Assembly: GCA_041874755.1 (NCBI GenBank)
Contig: CP102611.1
Coordinates: 3,224,001 to 3,288,000, forward strand
Direction of reading: 5' to 3'
Length of the DNA stretch: 64,000 nt
Source: Chitinibacter sp. SCUT-21
GTDB lineage: Bacteria > Pseudomonadota > Gammaproteobacteria > Burkholderiales > Chitinibacteraceae
The position numbers and the translations under genes are program-made. The notes beneath the pieces were generated by a model. That model saw only the letters and a program-made list of their open reading frames with translations. It had not been told where the DNA came from and did no database searches. How positions within the stretch are numbered: position 1 is the first letter of the stretch; every line of letters starts with the position of its first letter. Shown one piece after another: positions 53,557-62,207 of this stretch.

Positions 53557-54434
53557 CTTTGTGCTGCGCGAGCAAAGCGTGGTTTAAAACCTGTGACCAA
53601 GGCGGTGCCGAGCAAAATAATGGCAGCGCCAACGATGGTATTGGCGCCAATGTGTTCGCCCAAAAATAGCGCGCCCCACAGTACGCCAAATACCGGAATT
53701 AAAAATGTGACGGTTAGCGTTGACGCGGCGCCAATCTCGGCAACCAGCCGGAAATACACTAAATACGCAACGCCAGTGCATAAAATCGCCAAGCCTGCGA
53801 TTGCCAAATAGGTCGTGGTCGTTGGCGTAGAGTTTGGTGCGCTGCTGAACACTAGCGGCAGCAGCAAGATTGTTGCGCCCCACATGCTGCCGTGCGCGGC
53901 TTGAAACGGAGGGATATGGCTGGCTTTGAGTTTGGTGTAGGCGCTGGCTAGGCCATAACACAGCGTAGCAAATAGGCAGGCGGCAATACCGAGCTCGGCG
54001 CCTGGCTGCGCTAAAATCCGATCAAACCCGACCAGCACGCCAACGCCAACCATGCCAATGGCTAAGCCAAGGCTAACCTTGGCGCTAGGCCGTTTTCGCA
54101 TCAACACCGCCATAATCAGTGCACCCCAGATAGGCGCAGTGGCGTTCAAAATCGACATCATCGACGCGTTTAAGGTGCGAGCAGCAAAGCCATAAGCCAA
54201 AAATGGCAAACCCGTATTGAGCACGCCGAGCACCACATATTCGCGCCAATTTTGCCAGCCCACGGCATGGCGCAAAATTTGCGCCACCAGCAGCAGAAAC
54301 AGCGCAGCGCCGCCAACGCGCGCACCAATCAGCCACACCGGCCCTAGACTGGGCACGGCGATGCGCATAAATAGGAAGGACGCCCCCCAAATGGCGGCAA
54401 GTAAAATCAGGCGGCTGGCGCTGGCAAAATTCAT
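53553..54434 (-). CDS. EamA-family (DMT) exporter
   Basis: A 293-residue transporter with ten predicted helices in two EamA repeats, opening with LILLAAIWGASFLFMRIAVPSLGPVWLIGARV. Substrate unknown. It is a single gene, distinct in sequence from the EamA protein at 40002-40910. Confidence 0.92.
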   Translation of the reverse strand: MNFASASRLILLAAIWGASFLFMRIAVPSLGPVWLIGARVGGAALFLLLVAQILRHAVGWQNWREYVVLGVLNTGLPFLAYGFAARTLNASMMSILNATAPIWGALIMAVLMRKRPSAKVSLGLAIGMVGVGVLVGFDRILAQPGAELGIAACLFATLCYGLASAYTKLKASHIPPFQAAHGSMWGATILLLPLVFSSAPNSTPTTTTYLAIAGLAILCTGVAYLVYFRLVAEIGAASTLTVTFLIPVFGVLWGALFLGEHIGANTIVGAAIILLGTALVTGFKPRFARAAQS

Positions 54435-54544
54435 GGCAAAAGCCTCTGGGTCGATGCCAGATTTTGTAGCGCCTGTTGGCGCAAGACTAGTTTTATCTGG
54501 CGATTGTCTCGCGCTGTGGAGAGATTGCGGCCGAAATTTTGGCC

Positions 54545-55936
54545 TTAGTGCCGCCAGTTCAACTGCTCGTGCAGTTTCACCACGTCGCCAATAATCAATA
54601 GCGCCGGTGGTTTGATGTGCGAGTCGGCAATGGTCTGCGCCAGATTATCCAATTGCGCGATCACGACGCGTTGCTGCGGCGTGGTGGCGCGCTCGATAAT
54701 GGCGACTGGAGTATTGCTTTGACGTCCATGGGCAATCAGTTGCTCGGCAATATACCCAGCTTGCGCGACGCCCATGTAGACGACAACGGTTTCACTCGGG
54801 TTAACCAAACGTGCCCAGTCGAGCTCGAGCTTATCCGCGTCCGACTCGGTCGCGCGACGATGGCCGGTCACGAAAGTGACCGATTGCGCGTAGTCGCGGT
54901 GCGTCAACGGGATGCCGGCGTAGCACGATGCGCCTGCGGCTGAAGTGATGCCCGGCACGACTTCAAACGGAATTTGCGCCGCCGCCAGCTCGGCAATTTC
55001 TTCGCCGCCACGGCCAAAAATAAACGGGTCGCCCCCTTTCAGGCGCAGCACTTTTTTGCCTTCCAAAGCCAAACGCACCAGCAATTGGTTGATTTCTTCT
55101 TGTGGCAGCGCGTGGTTATTTGATTTTTTGCCGACATAAACGCGCTCGGCGTCGCGGCGCACTAGCTCCATGATTTCGTTGGAAACCAGATTGTCGTACA
55201 GCACCACATCGGCTTGCTGCATCAGCCGCAGCGCGCGGAAGGTGAGCAGGTCGGGGTTGCCCGGGCCGCTGCCAACCAGATATACCGCACCACGTATTGG
55301 CGTGGAGCCCTTTTCAATGGCTTCGGTCAAGGCAATACGTGCGGTTTCTACTTGGCCAGAAAACACTTGATCAGGAATCGGGCCTGCGAGCACGTTTTCC
55401 CAAAACTCACGTCGCGCAGCAGGATCGGGCATTTTTTCTTTGGCTAAATGGCGTAAATCGCTGCCGATTTTGGCTAAATCGCCCCAGCCGTGCGGAATTA
55501 AAGCTTCCAGTTGCGCGCGCAAATGTCGCGCCAACACGGGTACGCCGCCGCCGGTGGACAGTGCAATCGTCAGCGGTGCGCGATCGACAATCGCTGGCGT
55601 AATAAAGCGGCTGTGTGATGGATCATCCACTGCGTTCACCAAAATACCCGCTGCTTCACAGGCGGCAAACACCGCTTGATTGACGCTGGGGTTGTCGGTG
55701 GCGGCAATCACCAAGCGTTGGCCAGCGATGTGCGAGAGTGAAAATTGCGCTGGGCGCCAATGCACTTTGCCGTGCTTAACCATCTCGCGCAATTCGCTGC
55801 ATAGTTCGGGTGAAACCACGGTAATGTCAGCTCCCGCTGAGGCGAGCAGCCGTAATTTGCGTACGGCGATTTCTCCTCCGCCGACGATTAAACACGGTTG
55901 TTGCTTCAGATTGATAAATAGCGGGAAGTAATCCAT
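54545..55936 (-). CDS. cysG: Siroheme synthase CysG
   Basis: A 463-residue trifunctional enzyme from the ATG at 55936 (a TTG 15 bp upstream is an alternative). Residues 1-150 hold the NAD-dependent dehydrogenase/ferrochelatase (PCLIVGGGEIAVRKLRLL). From about 215 the uroporphyrinogen-III methyltransferase follows: VYLVGSGPGNPDLLTFRALRLMQQADVVLYDNLVS, LRLKGGDPFIFGRGGEE, VVPGITSAAGASCYAGIPLTHRD. Siroheme serves sulfite or nitrite reductase; neither is in the window. Confidence 0.96.
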   Translation of the reverse strand: MDYFPLFINLKQQPCLIVGGGEIAVRKLRLLASAGADITVVSPELCSELREMVKHGKVHWRPAQFSLSHIAGQRLVIAATDNPSVNQAVFAACEAAGILVNAVDDPSHSRFITPAIVDRAPLTIALSTGGGVPVLARHLRAQLEALIPHGWGDLAKIGSDLRHLAKEKMPDPAARREFWENVLAGPIPDQVFSGQVETARIALTEAIEKGSTPIRGAVYLVGSGPGNPDLLTFRALRLMQQADVVLYDNLVSNEIMELVRRDAERVYVGKKSNNHALPQEEINQLLVRLALEGKKVLRLKGGDPFIFGRGGEEIAELAAAQIPFEVVPGITSAAGASCYAGIPLTHRDYAQSVTFVTGHRRATESDADKLELDWARLVNPSETVVVYMGVAQAGYIAEQLIAHGRQSNTPVAIIERATTPQQRVVIAQLDNLAQTIADSHIKPPALLIIGDVVKLHEQLNWRH

Positions 55937-56110
55937 GGTATTGACCTGCAAAGTGGGGCGTCTATTGTCGCTTGGAATACGCTATTTGCGTATGGCTAAT
56001 TGCACTTTGTTGATTTAAATCGTTTGTGCTGAGGCCAAATTATGCCATGCTCCAATAGCCATGGTTTGGCCTGTGTCATTGAAAGAGTTGTCAATAAATA
56101 GGGGATTACT

Positions 56111-56431
56111 ATGAAGTGCAAAATGCAAAGCTTGGCGCTGGCTTTAGTTGCGGGTGGTTTACTCAGCGCGGCGGCCCATGCCAATAATATTGAAGCCACC
56201 ATGAAATCGAAAAGCTGTTTTGCCTGTCACTCGATGGACAAAAAACTCGTTGGTCCATCGTATAAAGACATCGCAGCTAAATACAAAGCAGATAAAGGCG
56301 CAGTGTCTAAGTTGGCTGTGAAAATTCAAAAAGGTGGCTCTGGCGTTTGGGGTGCTGTACCGATGCCGCCCAATGCTGTTTCGGAGGCAGAAGCCAAACA
56401 AATGGCCGAATGGGTTTTGAAAGTTAAGTAA
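56111..56431 (+). CDS. Small periplasmic cytochrome c
   Basis: A 106-residue class I cytochrome. The signal peptide ends near AAAHA. Haem binds at Cys36-x-x-Cys39-His40 (SCFACHSMD) with Met85 (VPMPPN) as the probable axial ligand, the c551/c552 type. It likely carries electrons to a terminal oxidase or peroxidase. It converges with the GGDEF-EAL gene with an 8-bp overlap. Confidence 0.95.
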   Translation: MKCKMQSLALALVAGGLLSAAAHANNIEATMKSKSCFACHSMDKKLVGPSYKDIAAKYKADKGAVSKLAVKIQKGGSGVWGAVPMPPNAVSEAEAKQMAEWVLKVK

Positions 56432-58166
56432 GTTGTTGCGCTAGTTGCTGTGTTAACGCTGCGGCTGAAACAGGGCGAGAAAAATAAAAGCCTTGATATT
56501 GGTCGCAGCCCTCGGCGCGCAAGACGGCTAACTGAGCGTCAGTTTCAACGCCTTCAGCGACGATCTTCATGCCGAGTTTATGCCCTAAGGTAATAATGGT
56601 GCTCACCAGCATTCGGGTTCGTTCATCGCTTGCGCATTGATCAATAAAGCAGCGATCAATCTTTAATACTTGCGCAGGCATTTGTGTTAATTGGCTGAGC
56701 GAGGAATACGCTACGCCAAAATCATCAATTGCCAAAGTAACGCCTAATTCGAGTAATTGCCTCAATTTGGGCAAAATGGGTAATAAATCGCTGATATAAC
56801 TGCTTTCAGTGATTTCAATTTGCAATAAATGTGCTGCTAATCGTGTCGTTTGCAAGCTTGAGGTGATTAGCTCGTTAATTTGATCTTGCTCGAGCTGAAT
56901 GGCTGATACATTCACCGCCACCGGTATTAAAAAGCCAGCTTGCTGCCATTGCGCGGCTTGCTGGCATGCTCTGTGCATTACCCAGCGGCCAATCTCGATG
57001 ATTTGCCCACTTTTTTCTGCCACTGGAATAAATTCAGCCGGCGAAATAGCTCCCCATTCCGGATGTTGCCAACGTAGTAAGGCCTCACATCCAACAATCT
57101 GATTGCTAGTTACATCGACTTTGGCCTGATACTGCAGACTAAATTGTTGCTCGCTGATTGCCTCGCGCAAACCCATTTCAAGTTGCTGTTGTCGCCTGAT
57201 TTTTTCCTGCATTTGTAGATTAAAAATCGCGTAGGTGTTTTTGCCGAGTTCTTTGGCGTAATAGAGCGCAATGTCAGCTTGTTGCTGGACTTCTTCAGGC
57301 TTGGCATTCGCATGATTTTGAGCAATCCCCAGCGTGCAATTTACTTGCTGTTGTTGATGGTGTAATTGATATGCTCCGCTGGTTTTTTGCAATATTTGCT
57401 GCGCAATTAAGTCTACATCGATGCTGGGATTATTCACGATAATCGCGAATTCATCGCCGCCAATACGATAGTTGCTAAATTGGCCGATGTTTTCAATCCG
57501 CCGGGCAAATTCGCGCAGTACTACATCCCCCCACTGATGGCCTAATTGATCGTTGATGCGTTTGAAATCATCTAAATCGAGCAAAATCAGGGTAAATGCT
57601 TGTTTGTGTTCGCTAAGTTGTTTTAGTTCGGTATAAAACGCTTTGCGGTTGGGAATCTGAGTTAAGTAATCGGTGAGACTTTCTTGCCGATAGCTATTCA
57701 TCATTGCTTCGGTTTTTACTTGGTAATACGCCATCAGCGTGGCAAAGCCAGTGATTAATAGCAATTCTATTGAGTCTTCAAGTAAGCCATCTTCGTGTGA
57801 GAAATGCAGGTAATAGGCGGCACACAGTGCTAGCGAATAATAGAGCGCCCAAAATTTGCCCCGGCTGCACATTAATAATAACAAGGGGGTAAGAATGAAG
57901 GCCTCTTCGATTGCTTCGAGTGAGAGCGGGGCTAGAGCCGTATTGACCAGCAGCAACGCGCTTGCGAGCATGGCCAGCGGCGCTCTTTGATTCTTATGTC
58001 GCGTAAAATACGCTATCAACATCAATATCGGATAAGCGAGCAGAATGATTTGCCAGATGGGGCTGCTGTGATGAGTTAAGGATTCGCTCACGGCCAAGAC
58101 ACCGCCGATAAATAGCAGTGCCAACCCTGTTGTCCAATTCAAGAATCGCGGCATATTGGTGTTCAC
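56424..58166 (-). CDS. Membrane GGDEF-EAL protein
   Basis: A 580-residue cyclic-di-GMP enzyme. About five N-terminal helices (residues 10-170) form a membrane sensor. The GGDEF motif is intact (RIGGDEFAIIV) but lacks the RxxD inhibitory site before it. The EAL domain is complete: CEALLRW, VAVNVSAIQLEQ, IEITES, AIDDFGVAYSSL, LKIDRCFI, IVAEGVET and QGFYFSRP. It could make and break cyclic-di-GMP; direction cannot be told. Confidence 0.95.
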   Translation of the reverse strand: MNTNMPRFLNWTTGLALLFIGGVLAVSESLTHHSSPIWQIILLAYPILMLIAYFTRHKNQRAPLAMLASALLLVNTALAPLSLEAIEEAFILTPLLLLMCSRGKFWALYYSLALCAAYYLHFSHEDGLLEDSIELLLITGFATLMAYYQVKTEAMMNSYRQESLTDYLTQIPNRKAFYTELKQLSEHKQAFTLILLDLDDFKRINDQLGHQWGDVVLREFARRIENIGQFSNYRIGGDEFAIIVNNPSIDVDLIAQQILQKTSGAYQLHHQQQQVNCTLGIAQNHANAKPEEVQQQADIALYYAKELGKNTYAIFNLQMQEKIRRQQQLEMGLREAISEQQFSLQYQAKVDVTSNQIVGCEALLRWQHPEWGAISPAEFIPVAEKSGQIIEIGRWVMHRACQQAAQWQQAGFLIPVAVNVSAIQLEQDQINELITSSLQTTRLAAHLLQIEITESSYISDLLPILPKLRQLLELGVTLAIDDFGVAYSSLSQLTQMPAQVLKIDRCFIDQCASDERTRMLVSTIITLGHKLGMKIVAEGVETDAQLAVLRAEGCDQYQGFYFSRPVSAAALTQQLAQQLT

Positions 58167-58317
58167 GGTTTGCAGCGGCTTGTGCGAGCTGCCAATGTTT
58201 TGATATTACGACTGTTTTATAGTTGATCAGCAAGTTACCAGCTTATTTATTGCGCTATTGTTGTCAGATCGCCGCGTTGATGACGACTAATTAGTAATAA
58301 GCCAGAGGAGTAGTGCC

Positions 58318-59232
58318 ATGCTAATTCGCAAACCGAGCGATATTTTGCCGTCAGAAATCACGCCACAATCTGTATTTCTCAATCGTCGGCAATTTATGGC
58401 TGCCACTGCGGGCAGCGCTTTGCTGGCAGGCGAAGCCATTGCTGCGTTGAAAACGACGCCAAGTCGCTATTCGAGTGATGAAAAGCTCAATACGCTCAAA
58501 GAAATCACTACGTATAACAATTATTACGAATTTGGCACCGGCAAAGACGACCCGGCCAATAATGCGACACGCTTTAAAGGCAAACCATGGCAAATTGCCG
58601 TGGAAGGCGAAGCGGGCAAGCCACGCGTGTTTGGTTTGGAAGAACTACTTAAAATTGCACCACTAGAAGAACGTATCTATCGCCTGCGCTGTGTAGAAGG
58701 GTGGTCCATGGTGATACCTTGGGTGGGTATTCCGTTGGCTAGCTTGCTCAAGCTCGTAGCGCCCACGGCGAATGCCAAGTTTGTCGCGTTTGAAACGCTG
58801 AACGATCCCAAGCAAATGCCGGGGCAGCTAACGCGCGTACTTGATTGGCCGTATCGTGAAGGCTTGCGCATCGACGAGGCCATGCATCCTTTGACAATTT
58901 TGGCGGTGGGTTTATACGGCGAAGTATTGCCGAATCAAAATGGCGCGCCGGTGCGGCTGGTGGTGCCGTGGAAATATGGTTTTAAAAGTATTAAGGCCAT
59001 CGTCAAAATCCGTTTGCAAGCGCAACAACCGGCGACGAGCTGGAATATGGCTGCGCCCAATGAATACGGCTTTTATTCGAATGTGAACCCCGCCGTGGCG
59101 CATCCGCGCTGGAGTCAGGCCAGCGAGCGCCGGATTGGTGAATTTCTAAAACGCAAAACGCTGCCCTTTAATGGCTATGGAGAGCAAGTCGCCCATCTGT
59201 ATAAAGGCATGGATTTGGCAAAATTTTTCTAG
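58318..59232 (+). CDS. msrP: Protein-methionine-sulfoxide reductase catalytic subunit MsrP
   Basis: Repairs oxidised methionine in periplasmic proteins. The 304-residue molybdoenzyme has a Tat signal ([22 protein letters not shown]) and the molybdenum Cys in [31 protein letters not shown], and ending [10 protein letters not shown], match the family. AGAGGAG precedes the ATG. msrQ follows by about 65 bp. Confidence 0.96.
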   Translation: MLIRKPSDILPSEITPQSVFLNRRQFMAATAGSALLAGEAIAALKTTPSRYSSDEKLNTLKEITTYNNYYEFGTGKDDPANNATRFKGKPWQIAVEGEAGKPRVFGLEELLKIAPLEERIYRLRCVEGWSMVIPWVGIPLASLLKLVAPTANAKFVAFETLNDPKQMPGQLTRVLDWPYREGLRIDEAMHPLTILAVGLYGEVLPNQNGAPVRLVVPWKYGFKSIKAIVKIRLQAQQPATSWNMAAPNEYGFYSNVNPAVAHPRWSQASERRIGEFLKRKTLPFNGYGEQVAHLYKGMDLAKFF

Positions 59233-59296
59233 GGGTATTGCCCGTTAAATAAAATTTAAATTTGATTTTGTGGCAATACGGCAAGGGGTATTTGGT

Positions 59297-59881
59297 TTGC
59301 AGGCTTTCTTTCGCAGTACTCGTTTGTGGTTTTTCGTCTCGCTGTATCCATTGTTGCGTGGCGTGTGGTGTGTGGTGCAGGGCGATTTGGTTAACCCGAT
59401 TGAATTTATCACGCGCTCTAGCGGAACATGGACGCTGGTGTTTTTGCTGCTGACTTTGAGTATGACACCGTTGCGTCAGCTCACCGGCTGGTCGGGTTGG
59501 CAAAATTATCGGCGCATGTTGGGTTTGTACGCGTTTTTTTACGCCAGCCTGCACTTCGCCACGTATATCTGGTTGGATCAGTTTTTTGCTTGGGGCGAGA
59601 TTTATACCGATGTGCTGAAACGGCCATTTATTACCGTGGGTTTTGCCGCGTTTATATTGCTGATTCCGCTGGCTGCCACGTCAAACAAGCTGATGATGCG
59701 CCGCTTAAAACGTCGCTGGGGGCAGTTGCATCGCTTGGTCTATCTGATCGCGATACTGGCGGTGACGCATTATTGGTGGCTGGTCAAAAAAGATTTAAGC
59801 CAGCCCATCATTTATGCCGCGGTATTGGCTGTGTTGTTGGGTTGGCGTATGCAGCGCCATTGGCGACAATTGCGCGCTTAA
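59297..59881 (+). CDS. msrQ: Haem-binding membrane subunit MsrQ
   Basis: A membrane cytochrome b of about 194 residues that feeds electrons to MsrP. I choose the TTG at 59297 because AAGGGG lies 8 nt upstream; a GTG at 59270 gives 203 residues but has no ribosome site. Six helices are seen, with haem His candidates in YASLHFATYIWLD and LHRLVYLIAILAVTHYWW. It overlaps the convergent next gene by 4 bp. Confidence 0.93.
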   Translation: MQAFFRSTRLWFFVSLYPLLRGVWCVVQGDLVNPIEFITRSSGTWTLVFLLLTLSMTPLRQLTGWSGWQNYRRMLGLYAFFYASLHFATYIWLDQFFAWGEIYTDVLKRPFITVGFAAFILLIPLAATSNKLMMRRLKRRWGQLHRLVYLIAILAVTHYWWLVKKDLSQPIIYAAVLAVLLGWRMQRHWRQLRA

Positions 59882-61497
59882 AGGCCGCCCGAGGGCACAA
59901 AGTGGATGCGCTCAAAATCGATCCCACGGCTTAGTAAGCTCACAAGGCGGATGCGATGCATTTGTTTGCCATCCCAGTATTCTAGCAAGCGCCCCTGCCT
60001 AAACCAGCCGGGGGGAAGGATCAGGCTAGCTGGGGTTTTTAGGGCAGGAATTGCGCTGAGTAATACCGCCTTGGTAAAGTCGCCCTGCCCAAAGCGCGCA
60101 GCATCTTGCGCGCGAATCGATGCGGCTTCGGGAATGCCGGGGAGCAGGGCAATACCCAGTTCGCGCATTTGCGCCGTTTCAGAGAGCCAGCGAATTTGGC
60201 CAATTAAATGACTTTTACCATCGGCAAGTAGCACGAGCTGGTGTAGATGGACTCGTTGCTCATGATCGCGCTCACGTTGAATGCAAATGCCTTGCGCTGT
60301 TTCATTTTGGATTTGCCATTGCTGCGTTTCCGTTTTGATGGGTTGTACCACCATACGGGCGCTGGTTTGACCAAACATGCGAATTTGCATTAACTCATTG
60401 CTGCTCATTTGCTGCTCATTTTGCGGTGGTGGTGCAAAATGGTCTTTTGCCAGTATTAAGTGTAAATTGCTTAAGCTAATCCCAACTTCTACATAATTAC
60501 TATTATTACGGCGCGGTAGCGAGCGCTCAATGGGGTGCTCACACCACGCCCGATAAACTTCCCGTAGTAACTCATCTGCAGCTTGTGAGCTAAGTTCACT
60601 GCCTAAACCAATCTTGTCAGGCAGCTCGCCAAGCTTTAATAGTTTGATCCGCTTACTAATAACCTGCGCTAAGGTGTAGGTTTCGATTTCCAGCTCAGAT
60701 TCTTGCCGAGCTTGTTGGCGACGTTTTGGTGCAGCAGGCGACAGCAAATCAATAAACAGAGCGGGGCGGTTCGGGAGTGTTTGGGCGCTTTGCGCTAAAG
60801 TGCAGCGAGTGGCGAAAATTTCAAGCCGTTGGCTCAGCCACGTTTGTTGCTTAAAGGTGTATTGATTGGGGTTGGCGGCGCAAAATAACAGCGCATGAAT
60901 AAACACTGATTCTGGGGTGGTGATACCACTGATTTGAATCAGGCTATCGCGCGCTTTTAATTTGTCTAGATGCTGAGCTTTAGCTAATTCATAGTAGGCA
61001 AAGAGCTCACGCCACTGTTTATCATCGGGTCGGCGATAAATGTGTGCGGTATTGCAAATGCGCTTACAGGCATAGTACAACGTGCGTTCGGCCAATAAGG
61101 GCAAAAACTCGGTTACGCCAATTTCATCTTGGCTGGCGGCATGCCAAACTCGAGCGTAGCAACGCTCCAGCAGGTACCACAGATTGTCGACCTCATTCCA
61201 AACTCGCTGCTCTTCATCGGATAAGGGCAGTGGTTTGGTCATTAATTTCATGATCATTGCATCTTGTAAAATATGCACTGATTCTCGAAATTGCTCGACG
61301 ATTTTTAGATTGTCGAGCGCAGGAAGATCGCTTTGATTGAGTTGCGAAATGGCTTGGCTCAACTCACTGTGTGCAACTGGAACATTAATCATGGGTAAAA
61401 GTTTGAGCCAGTCGCGCGCGCTACGGACATCGTGAAATGGCGGTAGTACGTTGCCGCCTAGGGCGGGAAGGGCGCGCTGAATCAAAACTTCGTTCAT
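59878..61497 (-). CDS. Unknown 539-residue cytosolic protein (possible PilZ-like C-terminus)
   Basis: I do not recognise this protein by name. Residues 1-330 are helical, with a conserved-looking stretch (RTLYYACKRICNTAHIYRRPDDKQWRELFAYYELAKAQHLD) and a basic KRRQQARQ segment. The C-terminal 200 residues look like beta barrels. NETAQGI (about 395-401) resembles the NxSxxG half of a PilZ motif, but a clear RxxxR is missing. Overlapping the HIT gene by 4 bp, it is its downstream operon partner. Similar betaproteobacterial proteins are annotated loosely as chaperones or PilZ proteins. Confidence 0.75.
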   Translation of the reverse strand: MNEVLIQRALPALGGNVLPPFHDVRSARDWLKLLPMINVPVAHSELSQAISQLNQSDLPALDNLKIVEQFRESVHILQDAMIMKLMTKPLPLSDEEQRVWNEVDNLWYLLERCYARVWHAASQDEIGVTEFLPLLAERTLYYACKRICNTAHIYRRPDDKQWRELFAYYELAKAQHLDKLKARDSLIQISGITTPESVFIHALLFCAANPNQYTFKQQTWLSQRLEIFATRCTLAQSAQTLPNRPALFIDLLSPAAPKRRQQARQESELEIETYTLAQVISKRIKLLKLGELPDKIGLGSELSSQAADELLREVYRAWCEHPIERSLPRRNNSNYVEVGISLSNLHLILAKDHFAPPPQNEQQMSSNELMQIRMFGQTSARMVVQPIKTETQQWQIQNETAQGICIQRERDHEQRVHLHQLVLLADGKSHLIGQIRWLSETAQMRELGIALLPGIPEAASIRAQDAARFGQGDFTKAVLLSAIPALKTPASLILPPGWFRQGRLLEYWDGKQMHRIRLVSLLSRGIDFERIHFVPSGGL

Positions 61498-61910
61498 GGC
61501 TTTAGTTGCTCAAGTTGAAAACGCAATTGCTGTAATTGTGCAGCCGGAACCTGATGAATTTGCCGACTAGGTTCTGCATTGGCCCAAACTGGAGCGGGAA
61601 AATGCAGGTCATCTTGCCAGCGAGGAATAATATGCCAATGCAAGTGAGGCACCATATTTCCCAAGCTGGCTAAATTAATCTTAGTTGGCTTGAGTGTATT
61701 GCGCACACAGGTTTCCACCGCCCAGACGATAGCCATCAGCTGACTGCGCTCTTCCACCGTCAAGTCAGTCATTTCTGCCTGATGGCGATGCAAAATAACG
61801 CGGCAAAAACCTGGATAGTTGGGTTCATCGGCCAACACGACTCGGGCCAATTCATTACGCCAAACGACTTGGCCTCCATCGTTTTCACAGAGTGGGCAGC
61901 TGATGCTCAT
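61494..61910 (-). CDS. HIT-family nucleotide hydrolase
   Basis: A 138-residue HIT protein. The catalytic motif is HLHWHIIPRW (HxHxH), with CPLCENDGG at the start and VILHRHQAEMTDLT in the middle. It hydrolyses or transfers nucleoside phosphates; exact substrate unknown. Upstream gene of the pair with the 539-residue protein. Confidence 0.92.
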   Translation of the reverse strand: MSISCPLCENDGGQVVWRNELARVVLADEPNYPGFCRVILHRHQAEMTDLTVEERSQLMAIVWAVETCVRNTLKPTKINLASLGNMVPHLHWHIIPRWQDDLHFPAPVWANAEPSRQIHQVPAAQLQQLRFQLEQLKP

Positions 61911-62207
61911 AAGGTTCCGTAGGCTAAATAATCTATTGATTATATTACGCGTTCGCTCGAAGACGAGCGGTTTCTGCTATGCGGATAATAGGGTAGGTGA
62001 TCAAGATTACAACTTTTCTTTCAAGTTGTGATGGTATTGCATGTTTTCTAGTATGCATTTGGAATTGTGCAATTAAAACAAGTGTTTATATTGCGCAGGA
62101 TTGTTGCAGATTGAGTTGCGGCGAAGAATGTTCTTACAAAAACAATGGGCAAGAATTGGTTTATTCTTGCCCATTGCGGTTTTGTTACAACAGTCACTGA
62201 ACGGTAT
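61911..62207. other. Intergenic region, HIT promoter side
   Basis: An AT-rich stretch with no credible gene. It holds a small CGCTCG/CGAGCG hairpin near 61950 and the strong terminator described next. Confidence 0.5.
62143..62176 (-). terminator. Terminator of the FAD/Fe-S dehydrogenase gene
   Basis: A perfect 14-bp stem (CAATGGGCAAGAAT / ATTCTTGCCCATTG) with a 6-nt loop, followed on the minus strand by TTTTTG. It lies about 30 bp beyond the dehydrogenase stop. Confidence 0.93.
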
